Positions 1 to 8,683 of a stretch of DNA of 64,000 nucleotides are shown one piece after another. A program made the translations under genes and the position numbers. The first letter of the stretch is position 1. Each line of letters begins with the position of its first letter. Below the pieces are notes generated by a model, which was given only the letters and a program-made list of their open reading frames with translations, had not been told where the DNA came from and ran no database searches. Source of the stretch: Streptomyces endophytica (lineage in GTDB: Bacteria; Actinomycetota; Actinomycetes; Streptomycetales; Streptomycetaceae); assembly GCF_026153355.1 (NCBI RefSeq), contig NZ_CP110636.1:6820001-6884000 (forward strand). Direction: 5' to 3'.

Positions 1-302
1 TCCACCCGGCCGCCCGACATCTGGTCGACCTGCGCCACCTGAATGGCCAGCACACCCGGCAGCCGGAAGGTGCCCGCCGTCATGAGCGTGCCGAGCCGGA
101 TCCGCTTCGTCTCACGCGCCAGGCCCGCCAGGGTGATCCAGGCGTCCGTCGGACCGGGCAGCCCGTCGCCGTTGCCCATGCTCAGGTAGTGATCGGAACG
201 GAAGAACGCGTCGAAGCCGAGGTCCTCCGTGGCCTTGGCGACCTTCAGGAGCGTGTCGTAGGAAGCCCCCTGCTGGGGCTCGGTGAAGATTCGTAGGTCC
301 AT
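1..302 (-). CDS. LLM-class (luciferase-like) flavin/F420-dependent oxidoreductase, N-terminal part
   Basis: The first 100 codons of a leftward gene that runs off the left edge. The protein starts MDLRIFTEPQQGASYD and continues with GFDAFFRSDHYLSMG, the TIM-barrel start typical of luciferase-like monooxygenases, many of which use F420 or FMN to reduce or oxidise small organic substrates in the cytoplasm. The ATG is at 302. A GGAGG sits only one base upstream, which is unusually close. An in-frame GTG 15 bases upstream is possible, but it would add residues (VQDGG) not usual for the family. Substrate unknown. The family call is firm; the start is less so. Confidence 0.85.
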   Translation of the reverse strand, partial: MDLRIFTEPQQGASYDTLLKVAKATEDLGFDAFFRSDHYLSMGNGDGLPGPTDAWITLAGLARETKRIRLGTLMTAGTFRLPGVLAIQVAQVDQMSGGRV

Positions 303-968
303 ACCTCCATCCTGCACGTCCTGCGGCGGACCAACCGCGGCAGTGCGTCGTTGCCTGGCCTTGCTTCAGGTCGGACCGGACCCGCCCGGTCCCGGCCGGA
401 CCCTGCTCATTCATCGCTGCCGGCTGCCCGACCGTGCGGGGCGGTCGATCGACACGCCTCGGGCAAACCTCGGCTGTGGCAAGGGCCGGTGATGATCGGC
501 GGATTCAGGCCCGTCGGGGGCGGCCCTACCCATGAGCGGGCTTCAAGGGGGCACGAAAGCGACGGGCGACGGTGTATGAACGGCGGGGCCGGACCTGTGC
601 CGGTGCACGACTGGCCGCGGGCAACGGGCGGTGTCTGGTGACGGCGGGCGAGGGCGCGAGGTCAGGGGCGGGGGTGCTGGGCACAGCCAGGTGCACTCGG
701 CAGTGGCAGGGGCACCGGCAGCGGTGGCTGAGCCGGTCGGTGGCAGCGATAGCTGAGCCAGTCGGTGGCAGGCCGGTCTCCGGCCAGCAGGTCGGTCTCC
801 GGCCAGCAGGTCGGGTGATCAGCGGCAGGCGGAGTGGCCGACGCACAGGGTGCGCAGGACATCCCGTGGGAAGGAGTGGCGGCGCTGCCTGTGACGACTA
901 CCCCTGTAGTCAGGGCTATCGCCGTCGTCAGGGCCACTGCTGCCCTCGGGCTTCTCCTGTGGTCGTAC
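303..968. other. Non-coding stretch with short direct repeats
   Basis: A 666-base spacer between the divergent LLM gene and the tail of the DUF6099-like gene. Open frames cross it on both strands, but none has a ribosome site, a recognisable product or coherent codon bias. The only structure I see is the pair of direct repeats near 727-812, listed separately. Confidence 0.55.
727..812. repeat. Two pairs of short direct repeats
   Basis: A perfect 19-bp tandem duplication (GGTCTCCGGCCAGCAGGTC) occupies 775-793 and 794-812. Just before it, a 20-bp unit (GCTGAGCCGGTCGGTGGCAG) at 727-746 recurs with one mismatch at 752-771. The units are non-coding and show no dyad symmetry. They look like slippage products. 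Confidence 0.8.
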
Positions 969-1424
969 TCAGGCAGGGTTCCGGTCACGCACCTCCAGCT
1001 TCTCCAGTATTCCGGTAACGCGGTCTCTCGATTCGTCGAGCGTGTCCATCGCCTCCACGCACGTCCAGTAGGTTCCTTCCTCCTCTGCGAGCAGCACCAC
1101 TCCGACCAGTGCTTCGCATACCTCGCGCAGCAGTCGGCACAGCCCCGTCAAGGCAGCCCTGACATCACGGACTTCGGAGAGCTGCGCCGCCCGCAGTCCG
1201 CCGCCGATCGGCGTCGAGCACGGCAGTCCCCCGCTGAACCGCCCGCTCGCGTCGCCCAGCCCTTGGGCCCGGGACCGCACCTCGTACGGCCCGAATATCG
1301 CGAGATGGCTGCCTATCGCCTCCGCCAAGGCCTGCGCCTGCCACGCCTCGACGATCACGTCCTGCACCGTGGTCGACTCCGCCAGGCCGCACCGGCTGGC
1401 CGCGATGATCCGCACCGCGTCCAT
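969..1424 (-). CDS. DUF6099-like conserved actinobacterial protein
   Basis: A 151-residue soluble protein without signal peptide or membrane segment. It starts MDAVRIIAASRCGLAEST and has a mostly helical body with EAWQAQALAEAIGSHL and a DESRDRVTGILEKLEV tail. It resembles from memory the streptomycete DUF6099 family, which has no known function. The ATG at 1424 is preceded by AAGGAGG with 6 bases spacing, so I prefer it to an upstream in-frame ATG at 1457. It stands alone between two spacers. Family name moderately sure; function unknown. Confidence 0.6.
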   Translation of the reverse strand: MDAVRIIAASRCGLAESTTVQDVIVEAWQAQALAEAIGSHLAIFGPYEVRSRAQGLGDASGRFSGGLPCSTPIGGGLRAAQLSEVRDVRAALTGLCRLLREVCEALVGVVLLAEEEGTYWTCVEAMDTLDESRDRVTGILEKLEVRDRNPA

Positions 1425-1725
1425 CCTCTCCCTCCTTCCTTCTTTCTTCGCATGCACCCCGCACTCCTTTCACTACCCAGAGTGAGGGTCAACAGCCAAA
1501 AAAGCCAGGGGAATTCGCAAATCTGTGGACAACCAAGGCGCTGTGGATAGATCCATAACTCCGGAGAGTGACGAGAGTCCGATATGTGCGCGCCCCGCCC
1601 CCCTCGCGTCACATCACCCCCACCCGCCACACGATCGGCTCAGGGCACCAGAAAAGCCGACAATGACCGGAAAATTCAGCATCAGGGCGGCGCCCCGCTC
1701 CCGGACCCGCCGCCCCTCCCGCCTG
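1425..1725. other. Spacer with DnaA-box-like 9-mers
   Basis: About 300 bases between two leftward genes. It is less GC-rich than its surroundings and probably holds the promoter of the DUF6099-like gene. On the minus strand TTGTCCACA (1524-1532) matches the streptomycete DnaA box and CTATCCACA (1542-1550) is one base off. No other structure was seen. Confidence 0.5.
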
Positions 1726-2085
1726 CTACTCCTCGCCCTCCCGCGGCCGGTCCGGCGGGGCCTGCCGGACCGCCGGGAAGCGCGTTTCATTGCGTTCGAT
1801 CTTCGCGGCCAGCGCCGCCAAGGCGTCGATCCCCAGCGCCTCGCAGAACTGCAGCAGATACGCCAGCACGTCCGCGACCTCGTCCTCGACCCGGCCGGCC
1901 ACCCGCGGATCGGACATCACCTTCGCCGATTCCTCCGGGGTCAACCACTGGAAAATCTCGACGAGTTCCGCGGCCTCGACACTCAGCGCCGCGGCCAGGT
2001 TCTTGGGGGTGTGGTACTGCTGCCAGTCCCGCGCGGCCGCGAACTCGGCCAGTCGGCGCTGCAGCGCATGAAGATCCTCGCTCAT
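1726..2085 (-). CDS. MazG-like nucleotide pyrophosphohydrolase
   Basis: A 119-residue protein of the short MazG/RS21-C6 type, which hydrolyses non-canonical or excess dNTPs to NMP and pyrophosphate. The sequence has the family pattern: YHTPKNLAAALSVEAAELVEIFQW (an EAAEL helix) followed by DEVADVLAYLLQFCEALG, giving the ExxE...ExxD metal-binding set. The C-terminal 20 residues are charged and disordered. Its ATG overlaps the stop of the upstream ATPase gene by four bases (ATGA), so the two are probably translationally coupled. Substrate unknown. Confidence 0.85.
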   Translation of the reverse strand: MSEDLHALQRRLAEFAAARDWQQYHTPKNLAAALSVEAAELVEIFQWLTPEESAKVMSDPRVAGRVEDEVADVLAYLLQFCEALGIDALAALAAKIERNETRFPAVRQAPPDRPREGEE

Positions 2086-3523
2086 GCTCCTAGGTGTAGC
2101 ACCTGCACGCCGGGCAGTCCGTCGGCGACCGTGGGGTCCCGTACCGTGCCCAGCAGCCGGACGTGCCCGCGTTCCGCCATGCGCACGGCCAGCGAGACCA
2201 GCTCGCGCGCCTGCCTGCGGTCCATGCAGCGGTCCATGCCGTCGGCCATGACGGTCATCTGCTGTTGTGCCGAGGGGATCTCCCCGGCCGGATCCATGGC
2301 CAGGACGCCCGGCCCGGTCAGCAGCACCAGCGCCAGGGCGAGAAACCGCAGCTCACCGTCGCCGAGCTGCTCAATGGGCATCTCGCCGAGGGTGCCCCGG
2401 TCGACCACGGCCTGCAGGCGCCGTTCCGCCGCCGCTGCCTCCTGCACCGCCCGCTGAGCACCGGACGCGCTGCGTCCGCCGCCCGCCGGTGCCGACGGCG
2501 CCACCGGCGAAGGACTAGTGGCCGCCCGCTCCCCCGCCTGATCCGGGTGTCTCGGGACGGCGCGCAGTCCGTCGACCGGGCCGGCGCATGCCTCCCGTAC
2601 TGCCGCGACCAGCACCGCGTGCCGCCGTGTGCACTCCTTGCTCGTCCGCTCCAATACGGCGGGCAGGTTGTCGCAGGAGGTCCGCAGCCGCCCTCGTCGT
2701 GCGCTCCCTCGGCGTCGCGGCCCCAGCGCCCGGCCTCGCCACCGTCCCCGGTCCCCTTGCGGGCCCGCGTGCCCCAGCTCCCGGCGGTCGTCGTGGTCGC
2801 CGCCCCTTTTGCCGAGGCCTTCCCCGTTCCCGCCTTCTTGGGCCTGATCCCCGTTCCGCCCGCACCTACGGCGCCGGCCACCGCGGCCGCCCTCGTCCCC
2901 CGCATGACCTCCGGCCGGGGATCGCAGACGAATGCCGAGCGCAGCGCGACCACGACCTGCTCGGCGGCGGCCAGGACGAGCCGCTGGCCCTCCGTCTTAC
3001 CGGCGACGCGCAGCGGCAGCAGCGACGTGCCGAGAAGGTCGTCGGGCAGCGGGGCGCGGGTGACGGGGACCGCACCCGCGGTGTGCCAGGCCGCCTGGAC
3101 CGCGGGACGCGCCGGGTCGGTGAGGGCGGTGGTCAGCAAGGTTTCACCGCCGCCGGTCAACCGCTCGCCGACGATGCGGAGTTCGGGCTCGGCCTGTACG
3201 GCGAGATCGAGGTCGACGGGGCCGGCCGGGCCGTCGACCGTGCAGCCGATGCGGAAGCCCCGTCTCCCCTGTTCGTCGGGGCGGGACCCCGCCGGCACAC
3301 ACGCCGATGCGCTGCCCGCGACGTCCCGTACTGCCCGGGCCAGGGACTCCCCACTTCCCAGGCGGGCGAGGATCTCGTACGCCTGCAGCGCACTGGATTT
3401 GCCGCTTCCGCTCTCGCCGCTCAACAGGGTCAGCGGGCCGAGCGGCAGGTTGATGCCGCGATGGGTCTTGAAGGCGGACAGCCGTAACTCGGTGACGGCC
3501 GGTCGCACACTGCCGGTATCCAT
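2082..3523 (-). pseudogene. Frameshifted P-loop ATPase (SMC/RecF-like)
   Basis: The N-terminal part (3523 to about 2690) has VTELRLSAFKTHRG and a Walker A GESGSGKSS, and continues to VCDPRPEVMRG. The C-terminal part is in another frame from about 2687 to 2082: RLRTSCDNLPAVLER, the ABC-signature-like QLGDGELRFLALALVLLTGPG and a Walker B-like LAMDPAGE. One missing base near 2685-2690 (GGCGGCTG where GGCCGGCTG would restore the frame) accounts for the break. Between the halves is a roughly 60-residue Gly/Thr/Lys-rich linker. The role is unknown; such ATPases resemble RecF/SbcC heads. It is coupled to the MazG-like gene. Either a true frameshift or a sequencing error. Confidence 0.7.
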
Positions 3524-3578
3524 AGGGGGACGCTATGCAGTGGCGCGACCGGAGAACCGTTCCGCCCGACCGCCCTTC

Positions 3579-3968
3579 CTACGAACGGGGGATGCCCCCC
3601 GTCACCGCCTCTGCGACCTCGGTGCCGACCGGCGCCAGAAGGAAGACGTTGGTGTCCACGCGGTGCATACCGCTGCCGAGTCCGAAGACGACACCACTGG
3701 AGAAGTCCAGGATGCGCTTGGCGACATCGGTGTCGGCGCTGCTGAGGTCCAGCAGGACCGGAATCTGAGCCATCAGGTACTCGGCGACCTCACGGGCATC
3801 CGCGAAGGTCTGGACGCGAATGACCATGAACCGCCGCTGCTCCTCGGCCGGTTCGTCCTCGGGGAGGGCGCGGTGGTCGGGCCAGGAGGGCCACTCACTA
3901 CTGCCGCGGAGCGGGACGACCTCGGCGAGCCCTTCCCACTGTTCGTCGGTGGCATCGGGGCCGTTCAC
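3579..3968 (-). CDS. sepF: SepF-like cell division protein
   Basis: A 129-residue protein whose C-terminal about 80 residues form a DUF552/SepF domain: RRFMVIRVQTFADAREVAEYL, IPVLLDLSSADTDVAKRILDFSSG and GLGSGMHRVDTNVFLLAP. SepF helps tether FtsZ to the membrane at division septa. Streptomycetes carry several paralogues, and this one is not in the dcw cluster, so it is probably one of the SepF-like accessory copies (SflA/SflB type). I chose the GTG at 3968, which has AGGTGA four bases upstream; the open frame continues further up but lacks family similarity. Family sure, paralogue uncertain. Confidence 0.85.
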   Translation of the reverse strand: MNGPDATDEQWEGLAEVVPLRGSSEWPSWPDHRALPEDEPAEEQRRFMVIRVQTFADAREVAEYLMAQIPVLLDLSSADTDVAKRILDFSSGVVFGLGSGMHRVDTNVFLLAPVGTEVAEAVTGGIPRS

Positions 3969-4189
3969 CGAATCACCTCGCCCGGAGGAGCAATGACTGT
4001 CTGCGGTATCTGCATCGCGCAATTCTAGGGATAAACACACAAAGCTCGCCGGACGCGACACACGCCGCGCCACGTCCCGTTCCATCCTGCACCATGGCCC
4101 CTGACCTGTGCTGACATCTGCGGCAGATATCCTGCGTCGAGATTCTGTGTGCCCGTTCATCCCCTCTTGTGACGGAGGTCGGTTCTGTC

Positions 4190-5347
4190 GTGAGCTCTGA
4201 ACCTCCCGGCCGTCGGCCGCGTGCCCTGCGTGGCCTGCGCAAAACCGCGAAGAAGCGGGCCGCCGGGCCCCCGCCCGCCGAAGACGCGGACGGTTCCCAC
4301 CAGCAGGAGCCGCCCGCCGAGAACGCCAGCAGCGTCATCACCGCCGCCCTGTATCGCGACGGACATCGCGTCAGCACCCACGACACACTCGCCGACGCGT
4401 TCCGGCAGCAGCGCGCCACTACGGACACCCTGGCCTGGATCGGTCTGCACCGCCCCACTCCCTCCGAACTGGTCACGCTTGCCTCGGAGTTCGACCTCCA
4501 TCCGCTCGCCGTGGAAGACGCCCTGGAGGCTCATCAGCGCCCCAAACTGGAACGCTACGGCGGCACCCTGTTCGTCGTGCTGCGCGCCGCGCGCTATCTG
4601 GACGACGCCGAAGAAGTCGACTTCGGCGAGCTGCACCTGTTCGTCGGGCGGGACTTCGTCATCACCGTGCGGCACGGGGGCGCACCGGACCTCACAGCCG
4701 TGCGCCGCCGCATGGAGGACGCCCCGGAGCTGCTCAAGCGCGGCCCGGAGGCGGTGCTCTACGCGATCCTGGACGCGGTCGTCGACGGCTATGAGCCGGT
4801 CGTCGCCGGGGTGCAGACCGACATCGACGAGATCGAGACCGAGGTGTTCGGCGGCGACCCGCGGGTCTCCCGCCGCATTTACGAACTCTCCCGGGAGGTC
4901 GTGGAGTTCCAGCGCGCGACCCGTCCGCTGAACGGCATCCTGGAGAGCCTGACCGCGGGCTTCGAGAAGTACGCGATCGACGAGGAGCTACGGCGCTATC
5001 TGCGTGACGTGGCGGACCACGTGATGCACACGACGGAGCGGGTGGACGGCTTCCGGCAGGCACTCCAGGACATCCTCACCGTCAACGCCACCCTGGTGAA
5101 CCAGCAGCAGAACGCCGAGATGCGGGCCCTGGCCGAGGCCGGTTTCGAGCAGAACGAGGAGGTCAAGAAGATCTCGTCGTGGGCGGCGATCCTGTTCGCG
5201 CCGACGCTGGTCGGGACGATCTACGGCATGAACTTCCAGAACATGCCGGAGCTGCACTGGTCGTTCGGATATCCCTTCGCCATCGGGCTGATGGTGGTGG
5301 TGTGCGTGAGTCTGTACTTCATTTTCAAGCGGCGGGACTGGCTCTGA
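4190..5347 (+). CDS. corA: CorA-family magnesium transporter
   Basis: A membrane channel for Mg2+/Co2+ of about 385 residues. A charged N-terminal tail leads into the cytoplasmic alpha/beta domain (LAWIGLHRPTPSELVTLASEF, HPLAVEDALEAHQRPKLERYG). Long helices follow (YEPVVAGVQTDIDEIETEVF), then two C-terminal membrane helices separated by the signature GMNFQNMPEL, and a basic end (FKRRDWL). The GTG at 4190 is 11 bases after GGAGG; a GTG at 4169 is an alternative. It is divergent from the sepF-like gene. Complete and unremarkable. Confidence 0.93.
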   Translation: MSSEPPGRRPRALRGLRKTAKKRAAGPPPAEDADGSHQQEPPAENASSVITAALYRDGHRVSTHDTLADAFRQQRATTDTLAWIGLHRPTPSELVTLASEFDLHPLAVEDALEAHQRPKLERYGGTLFVVLRAARYLDDAEEVDFGELHLFVGRDFVITVRHGGAPDLTAVRRRMEDAPELLKRGPEAVLYAILDAVVDGYEPVVAGVQTDIDEIETEVFGGDPRVSRRIYELSREVVEFQRATRPLNGILESLTAGFEKYAIDEELRRYLRDVADHVMHTTERVDGFRQALQDILTVNATLVNQQQNAEMRALAEAGFEQNEEVKKISSWAAILFAPTLVGTIYGMNFQNMPELHWSFGYPFAIGLMVVVCVSLYFIFKRRDWL

Positions 5348-5427
5348 GACGTGCCGCGGGCCCGGCCCACCGTCGCGGCGTCGGCTGCGCGGCGGGCGTT
5401 GTCAGTGGTGCCTCGTACCTTGGGAAC

Positions 5428-6162
5428 ATGACTGAGCAGACATGGGCGGGGGTCCGCGAGCGGGTGCTGCGGCTGCGCTCGGCACCGGGCGCGGAGCGGG
5501 TATTCGGGTACCACGGGCATGGCTTCGCCCTGGCCGATCCGCTCACGGCGGACGAACTGGCGGACGCTGAGCGCTGGTTGGGAGTGCGTCTGCCTGATGC
5601 GTACCGGGAGTTCCTGCGGGAGGTGGGCGCGGGTGGGGCGGGCCCGGCCTACGGCGTCTTTCCTCTACGCAGGGCGGCGGGCGGCGGTTGGGAGTGGGTG
5701 GGCGACGGGGGCAATCTGACGACCCCCGCCCGATTGACCGAGCCGTTTCCCCTGGCCGGTCCCGATGCCGAGCTGCTCGACGCGTTGGAGGCGGAGCGGC
5801 CCGACGAGGCCGACTTCGAGAGTGCGGAGGAGTACGAAGAGGCGGAAGAGGCCTGGTGGGACCGGTGGGAGACGCTGATGTGGTCCGACGACCGCACCGT
5901 CGGGGCGATATGCCTGTGCCACATCGGGTGTGCCGAGCGCCGGTGGTTGGTGGTGAGCGGGCCGGAACGGGGACGGATATGGGCGGACGCCCGCTGCGAC
6001 GGCATCGACATGCAGCCCCTGCGCCTGGGGACGGACGAGGGCACGCCGGCCACGTTCCGGAGTTGGTACCTGGCGTGGCTGGAGCAGGCCGAGCGTACGG
6101 CGGCGGACGCCGCGCGTGCGGCTGAGGGAGCGGCGACGGACGGGGCTGCGATGGCGGGATGA
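5428..6162 (+). CDS. SMI1/KNR4 family protein
   Basis: A 244-residue soluble protein. The N-terminal half has the SMI1/KNR4 fold: LTADELADAERWLGVRLPDAYREFLREVGAGGAGPAYGVFPL. An acidic segment with Glu runs follows, and the C-terminal part ends FRSWYLAWLEQAE. Family members include immunity proteins of polymorphic toxin systems and general regulators, but no toxin gene lies next to it here, so no role is assigned. A TACCTT hexamer lies seven bases before the ATG and no ribosome site is visible, which fits a leaderless transcript. Confidence 0.85.
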   Translation: MTEQTWAGVRERVLRLRSAPGAERVFGYHGHGFALADPLTADELADAERWLGVRLPDAYREFLREVGAGGAGPAYGVFPLRRAAGGGWEWVGDGGNLTTPARLTEPFPLAGPDAELLDALEAERPDEADFESAEEYEEAEEAWWDRWETLMWSDDRTVGAICLCHIGCAERRWLVVSGPERGRIWADARCDGIDMQPLRLGTDEGTPATFRSWYLAWLEQAERTAADAARAAEGAATDGAAMAG

Positions 6163-6330
6163 ACGGCGGCCGGCCGGCGGGGCATGACCGGTGGGACACG
6201 GTGTGCGCACGGGTGCCGGGTGTCCGGCGCCGGATGCCGACCACATGGCCGGCGGAACACGGTGCGCGCACGGGTGCCCGGCGCGGGATGCCGGCCCGCA
6301 TGACCGACGGGCCTGATGGCGGCGAGGTGG

Positions 6331-7193
6331 TCAGCGGGCCAAGCGGCCCAGGAGGGAGGAGGCAGCGGCGATGCCGGCTACGGCGGCCGCGACGAGTACG
6401 GCGTAGTCCAGCGCGAGATGGGCGTGGGTGCCGAGGAGGAGGCCGCGGAGGGCATCGACCTGATAGCTCAACGGATTCATCTTGCTGACCGTCTGGAGCC
6501 AGCCAGGCATGATCGCCACCGGATACAGCGCATTGGAGGCGAAGAAGAGCGGCATGGTGATGGCCTGGCCGATGCCCATCAGGCGGTCGCGGGTGAGCAC
6601 GATGCCGGCGATGGTCATCGACAGGCAGGAGAAGAAGGCCGAGCCGAGCGCCACCGCCACGACCACACCGAGGAGCCGTAGCGGGTTCCAGGTCATGGCC
6701 ACACCCAGCAGTGCGGCGATGACGATCACCACTACGGCCTGGACCAGCGCCTTCACCCCGGCGGCAAACGCCTTGCCGGCGATCAGGGCGGCGCGTGGGG
6801 TCGGGGTGACCAGCAGCTTGGTGAGGATGCCGGCGTCCCGCTCCCAGATGATCATGATGCCGTAGAAGATCGCGATGAACATGGCCGACTGGGCGATGAT
6901 GCCGGGCGCGAGATAGTCGATGTAGGGGGTGCCGCCGGTGGGGATCGCCTTGATGCGGGTGAAGGTCTCCCGAAGACGAGGAGCCAGAGGGCGGGCTGGA
7001 CGGCGCGGGTGTACAGCTCGGTCCGGTCGTGCCGCAGCTTCTGCAGTTCGACCACGCACATCGCGAGGACCCGGGCGGGCAGCACCCGCCATCCGGTACG
7101 GGCGCGCGGCGGGGCGAGCAGCAGGTCCAGCTGCCCGGGGCCGTGACGGACGTCAGCCGACGCGGTGGGCGGTGCGGCGGGTGCTTCGGACAT
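6331..7193 (-). pseudogene. Frameshifted ABC-2 type (DrrB-like) exporter permease
   Basis: The membrane partner of the ATP-binding protein next door. Residues from 7193 (MSEAPAAPPTA...) to about 6972 reach QPALWLLVFG. The rest continues in another frame from ETFTRIKAIPTGGTPY with about six hydrophobic helices and the DrrB-type motif SMTIAGIVLTRDRLMGIGQ. One G missing from GGGG (now GGG, 6969-6971) explains the break. The ATG at 7193 has AGGAG nine bases upstream and overlaps the ATPase gene by 41 bases. It probably exports a drug or lipid-like compound. May be a sequencing error. Confidence 0.85.
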
Positions 7194-8202
7194 CGCGGAA
7201 GTCTCCTGACTGCTCGTCGAGGCCGCTGCCGGCGACGTCCCGGAAGACGTCCTCCAGCGTCGGAGCGGCATCGGACGAGCGCGACGGGGCCGCTGAGGAG
7301 GGCGGGGAGGAGGAGAGCGGTGAAGCGGAGAAGTGGGGGTGTGAGGTCGGGACCGGGTGCGAGTGGGCCGATGTGCCCGTCGTGGCCGGGGCGGGGGCTG
7401 CCCGGCGGCGGGTGCGGAGGGCGGACTTGAGGTCGTCCGGTGTGCCGAGGGCGCGGATCCGGCCGTGGTGCATCAGGGCGACACGGTCGCAGTACTGGTC
7501 GGCCTCGTCCATGTAGTGGGTGGTCACGAGGACGGTCATGCCGGTGGCGTCCCGTACCGCGTTGATGTGGTCCCAGACGCTGGTACGGGCGATCGGGTCG
7601 AGACCGATCGTCGGCTCGTCGAGCATCAGCAGACGGGGCGCGCTGACCAGTGCCTGAGCGAGTTCGAGGCGACGGATCATGCCGCCCGAGTACGTCTTGG
7701 CGAGACGGCCGGCCGCCTCGGTGAGGCCGACCGCCGCCAGTGCCTGGTCGACGCGTGCGGCGCGTTCGCGGCGGGAGACATCGAAGACCCGGGCGAAGAG
7801 GGTGACGTTCTCGCGGCCGGTCAGGCCGGCGTCGGCGGACAGCTGCTGGGGGACGTACCCGAGCAGCCGGCGGACCGCCATCCGCTCCTTGGCCGCGTCG
7901 TGCCCGAATACCCGCACCATGCCGGCCGGGACGGGCAGGAGGGTGGTGATGCAGCGGATCGCGGTGGTCTTCCCGGCGCCGTTGGGCCCGAGCAGGCCGA
8001 AGACCTCGCCGGCACGTACGGAGAGGTCGACCCCGTCGACGGCCCGGGTCTCGCCGAAGGCGTAGCGCAGGCCGCGGCAGAGCACGGCGTCGGACGCGTT
8101 CGGGGCGGCCGCGGAGCCCGGCGCACCGGTGCGTGGTGCGCCGCCGAGGGTCGCGTCGGCGGCCTCCCCGCAGATCTCCTCGGGGGTCTCGTCGGGAGTC
8201 AT
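7153..8202 (-). CDS. DrrA-like ABC transporter ATP-binding protein
   Basis: A 349-residue cytoplasmic ATPase. After a 40-residue low-complexity start come Walker A (GPNGAGKTT), Q-loop (YVPQQLSADAGLTG), signature (YSGGMIRRLELAQAL), Walker B (LLMLDEPTIGLDP) and switch His (VTTHYMDEADQ). The C-terminal tail, rich in Ser/Pro/His, has the DrrA-type APTLEDVFRDV. It powers the following permease. Its ATG shares one base with the marR stop (TGATG), so marR, ATPase and permease form one coupled operon, probably for drug efflux under MarR control. Confidence 0.92.
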   Translation of the reverse strand: MTPDETPEEICGEAADATLGGAPRTGAPGSAAAPNASDAVLCRGLRYAFGETRAVDGVDLSVRAGEVFGLLGPNGAGKTTAIRCITTLLPVPAGMVRVFGHDAAKERMAVRRLLGYVPQQLSADAGLTGRENVTLFARVFDVSRRERAARVDQALAAVGLTEAAGRLAKTYSGGMIRRLELAQALVSAPRLLMLDEPTIGLDPIARTSVWDHINAVRDATGMTVLVTTHYMDEADQYCDRVALMHHGRIRALGTPDDLKSALRTRRRAAPAPATTGTSAHSHPVPTSHPHFSASPLSSSPPSSAAPSRSSDAAPTLEDVFRDVAGSGLDEQSGDFRDVRSTRRTAHRVG

Positions 8203-8654
8203 CAGCCCTCCGCCTCCTCATGCAGGTTGTGGGCGAGTCTGCGTAGTGCCGGGAGGGCCGCGGCCAGGGCGGCCTGGTCGGCGTCGGACAGCTGGGCCAC
8301 CTGTTGGCGGACGAGGGCGCTGCGGCGGACTTCCCAGTCGTTCAGCCGTGTGCAGGCGGCGGGGGTGGGGAACAGCAGGGCCGAGCGGCGGTCGTCCGGC
8401 GCGGTCTCCCGGCGGAGGTAGCCGGTCCGGCTGAGCCGGTTGACGAGGGTGGAGACGGAGTTGCCGGCGAGATAGAGCTCCTTCGCGGCGGCCGAGACGC
8501 GGATGCCGGGGCGGGCCACGACCAGACGCAGGAGTTCCACCTCGGCGCCGCGCAACGGGGGCGCGGTGAGGCCGGCCCGCAGGCGGCGCCGGATCAGCCG
8601 TTGGACTCCGGCCAGGACGTCGGCGAGCGCATCGGGGAACTCCCCCATGGCCAT
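8202..8654 (-). CDS. MarR-family transcriptional regulator of the ABC exporter operon
   Basis: A 150-residue winged-helix regulator: RGAEVELLRLVVARPGIRVSAAAKELYLAGNSVSTLVNRLSRTGYLRRETAPDDRRSALLFPT contains the recognition helix and the DxRs wing typical of MarR. It is the first gene of a three-gene operon. A 19-bp inverted repeat lies just upstream, the usual sign of autorepression released by a ligand that the exporter removes. Start at 8654; ATG at 8648 is also possible. The ligand is not deducible. Confidence 0.9.
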   Translation of the reverse strand: MAMGEFPDALADVLAGVQRLIRRRLRAGLTAPPLRGAEVELLRLVVARPGIRVSAAAKELYLAGNSVSTLVNRLSRTGYLRRETAPDDRRSALLFPTPAACTRLNDWEVRRSALVRQQVAQLSDADQAALAAALPALRRLAHNLHEEAEG

Positions 8655-8664
8655 GCCTCAATTT

Positions 8665-8683
8665 TAGCTCTGAGTGCGAGCTA
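8665..8683. promoter_or_regulatory. Putative MarR operator
   Basis: The inverted repeat TAGCTC-N7-GAGCTA lies 11 bases upstream of the marR start. Its size and position match MarR-type operators. It overlaps the frame-corrected stop codon (TAG, 8681-8683) of the upstream PTS gene, so operator and gene end are interleaved. Binding is inferred. Confidence 0.55.

Noticed and set aside
834..1550. A 238-codon plus-strand frame
   Set aside because: No ribosome site or family likeness, and it is antisense to a gene with a perfect ribosome site and family-like protein.
5543..8221. An 892-codon minus-strand frame across the SMI1, permease and ATPase genes
   Set aside because: Arg/Pro-rich shadow translation; three well-supported genes occupy the region in other frames.
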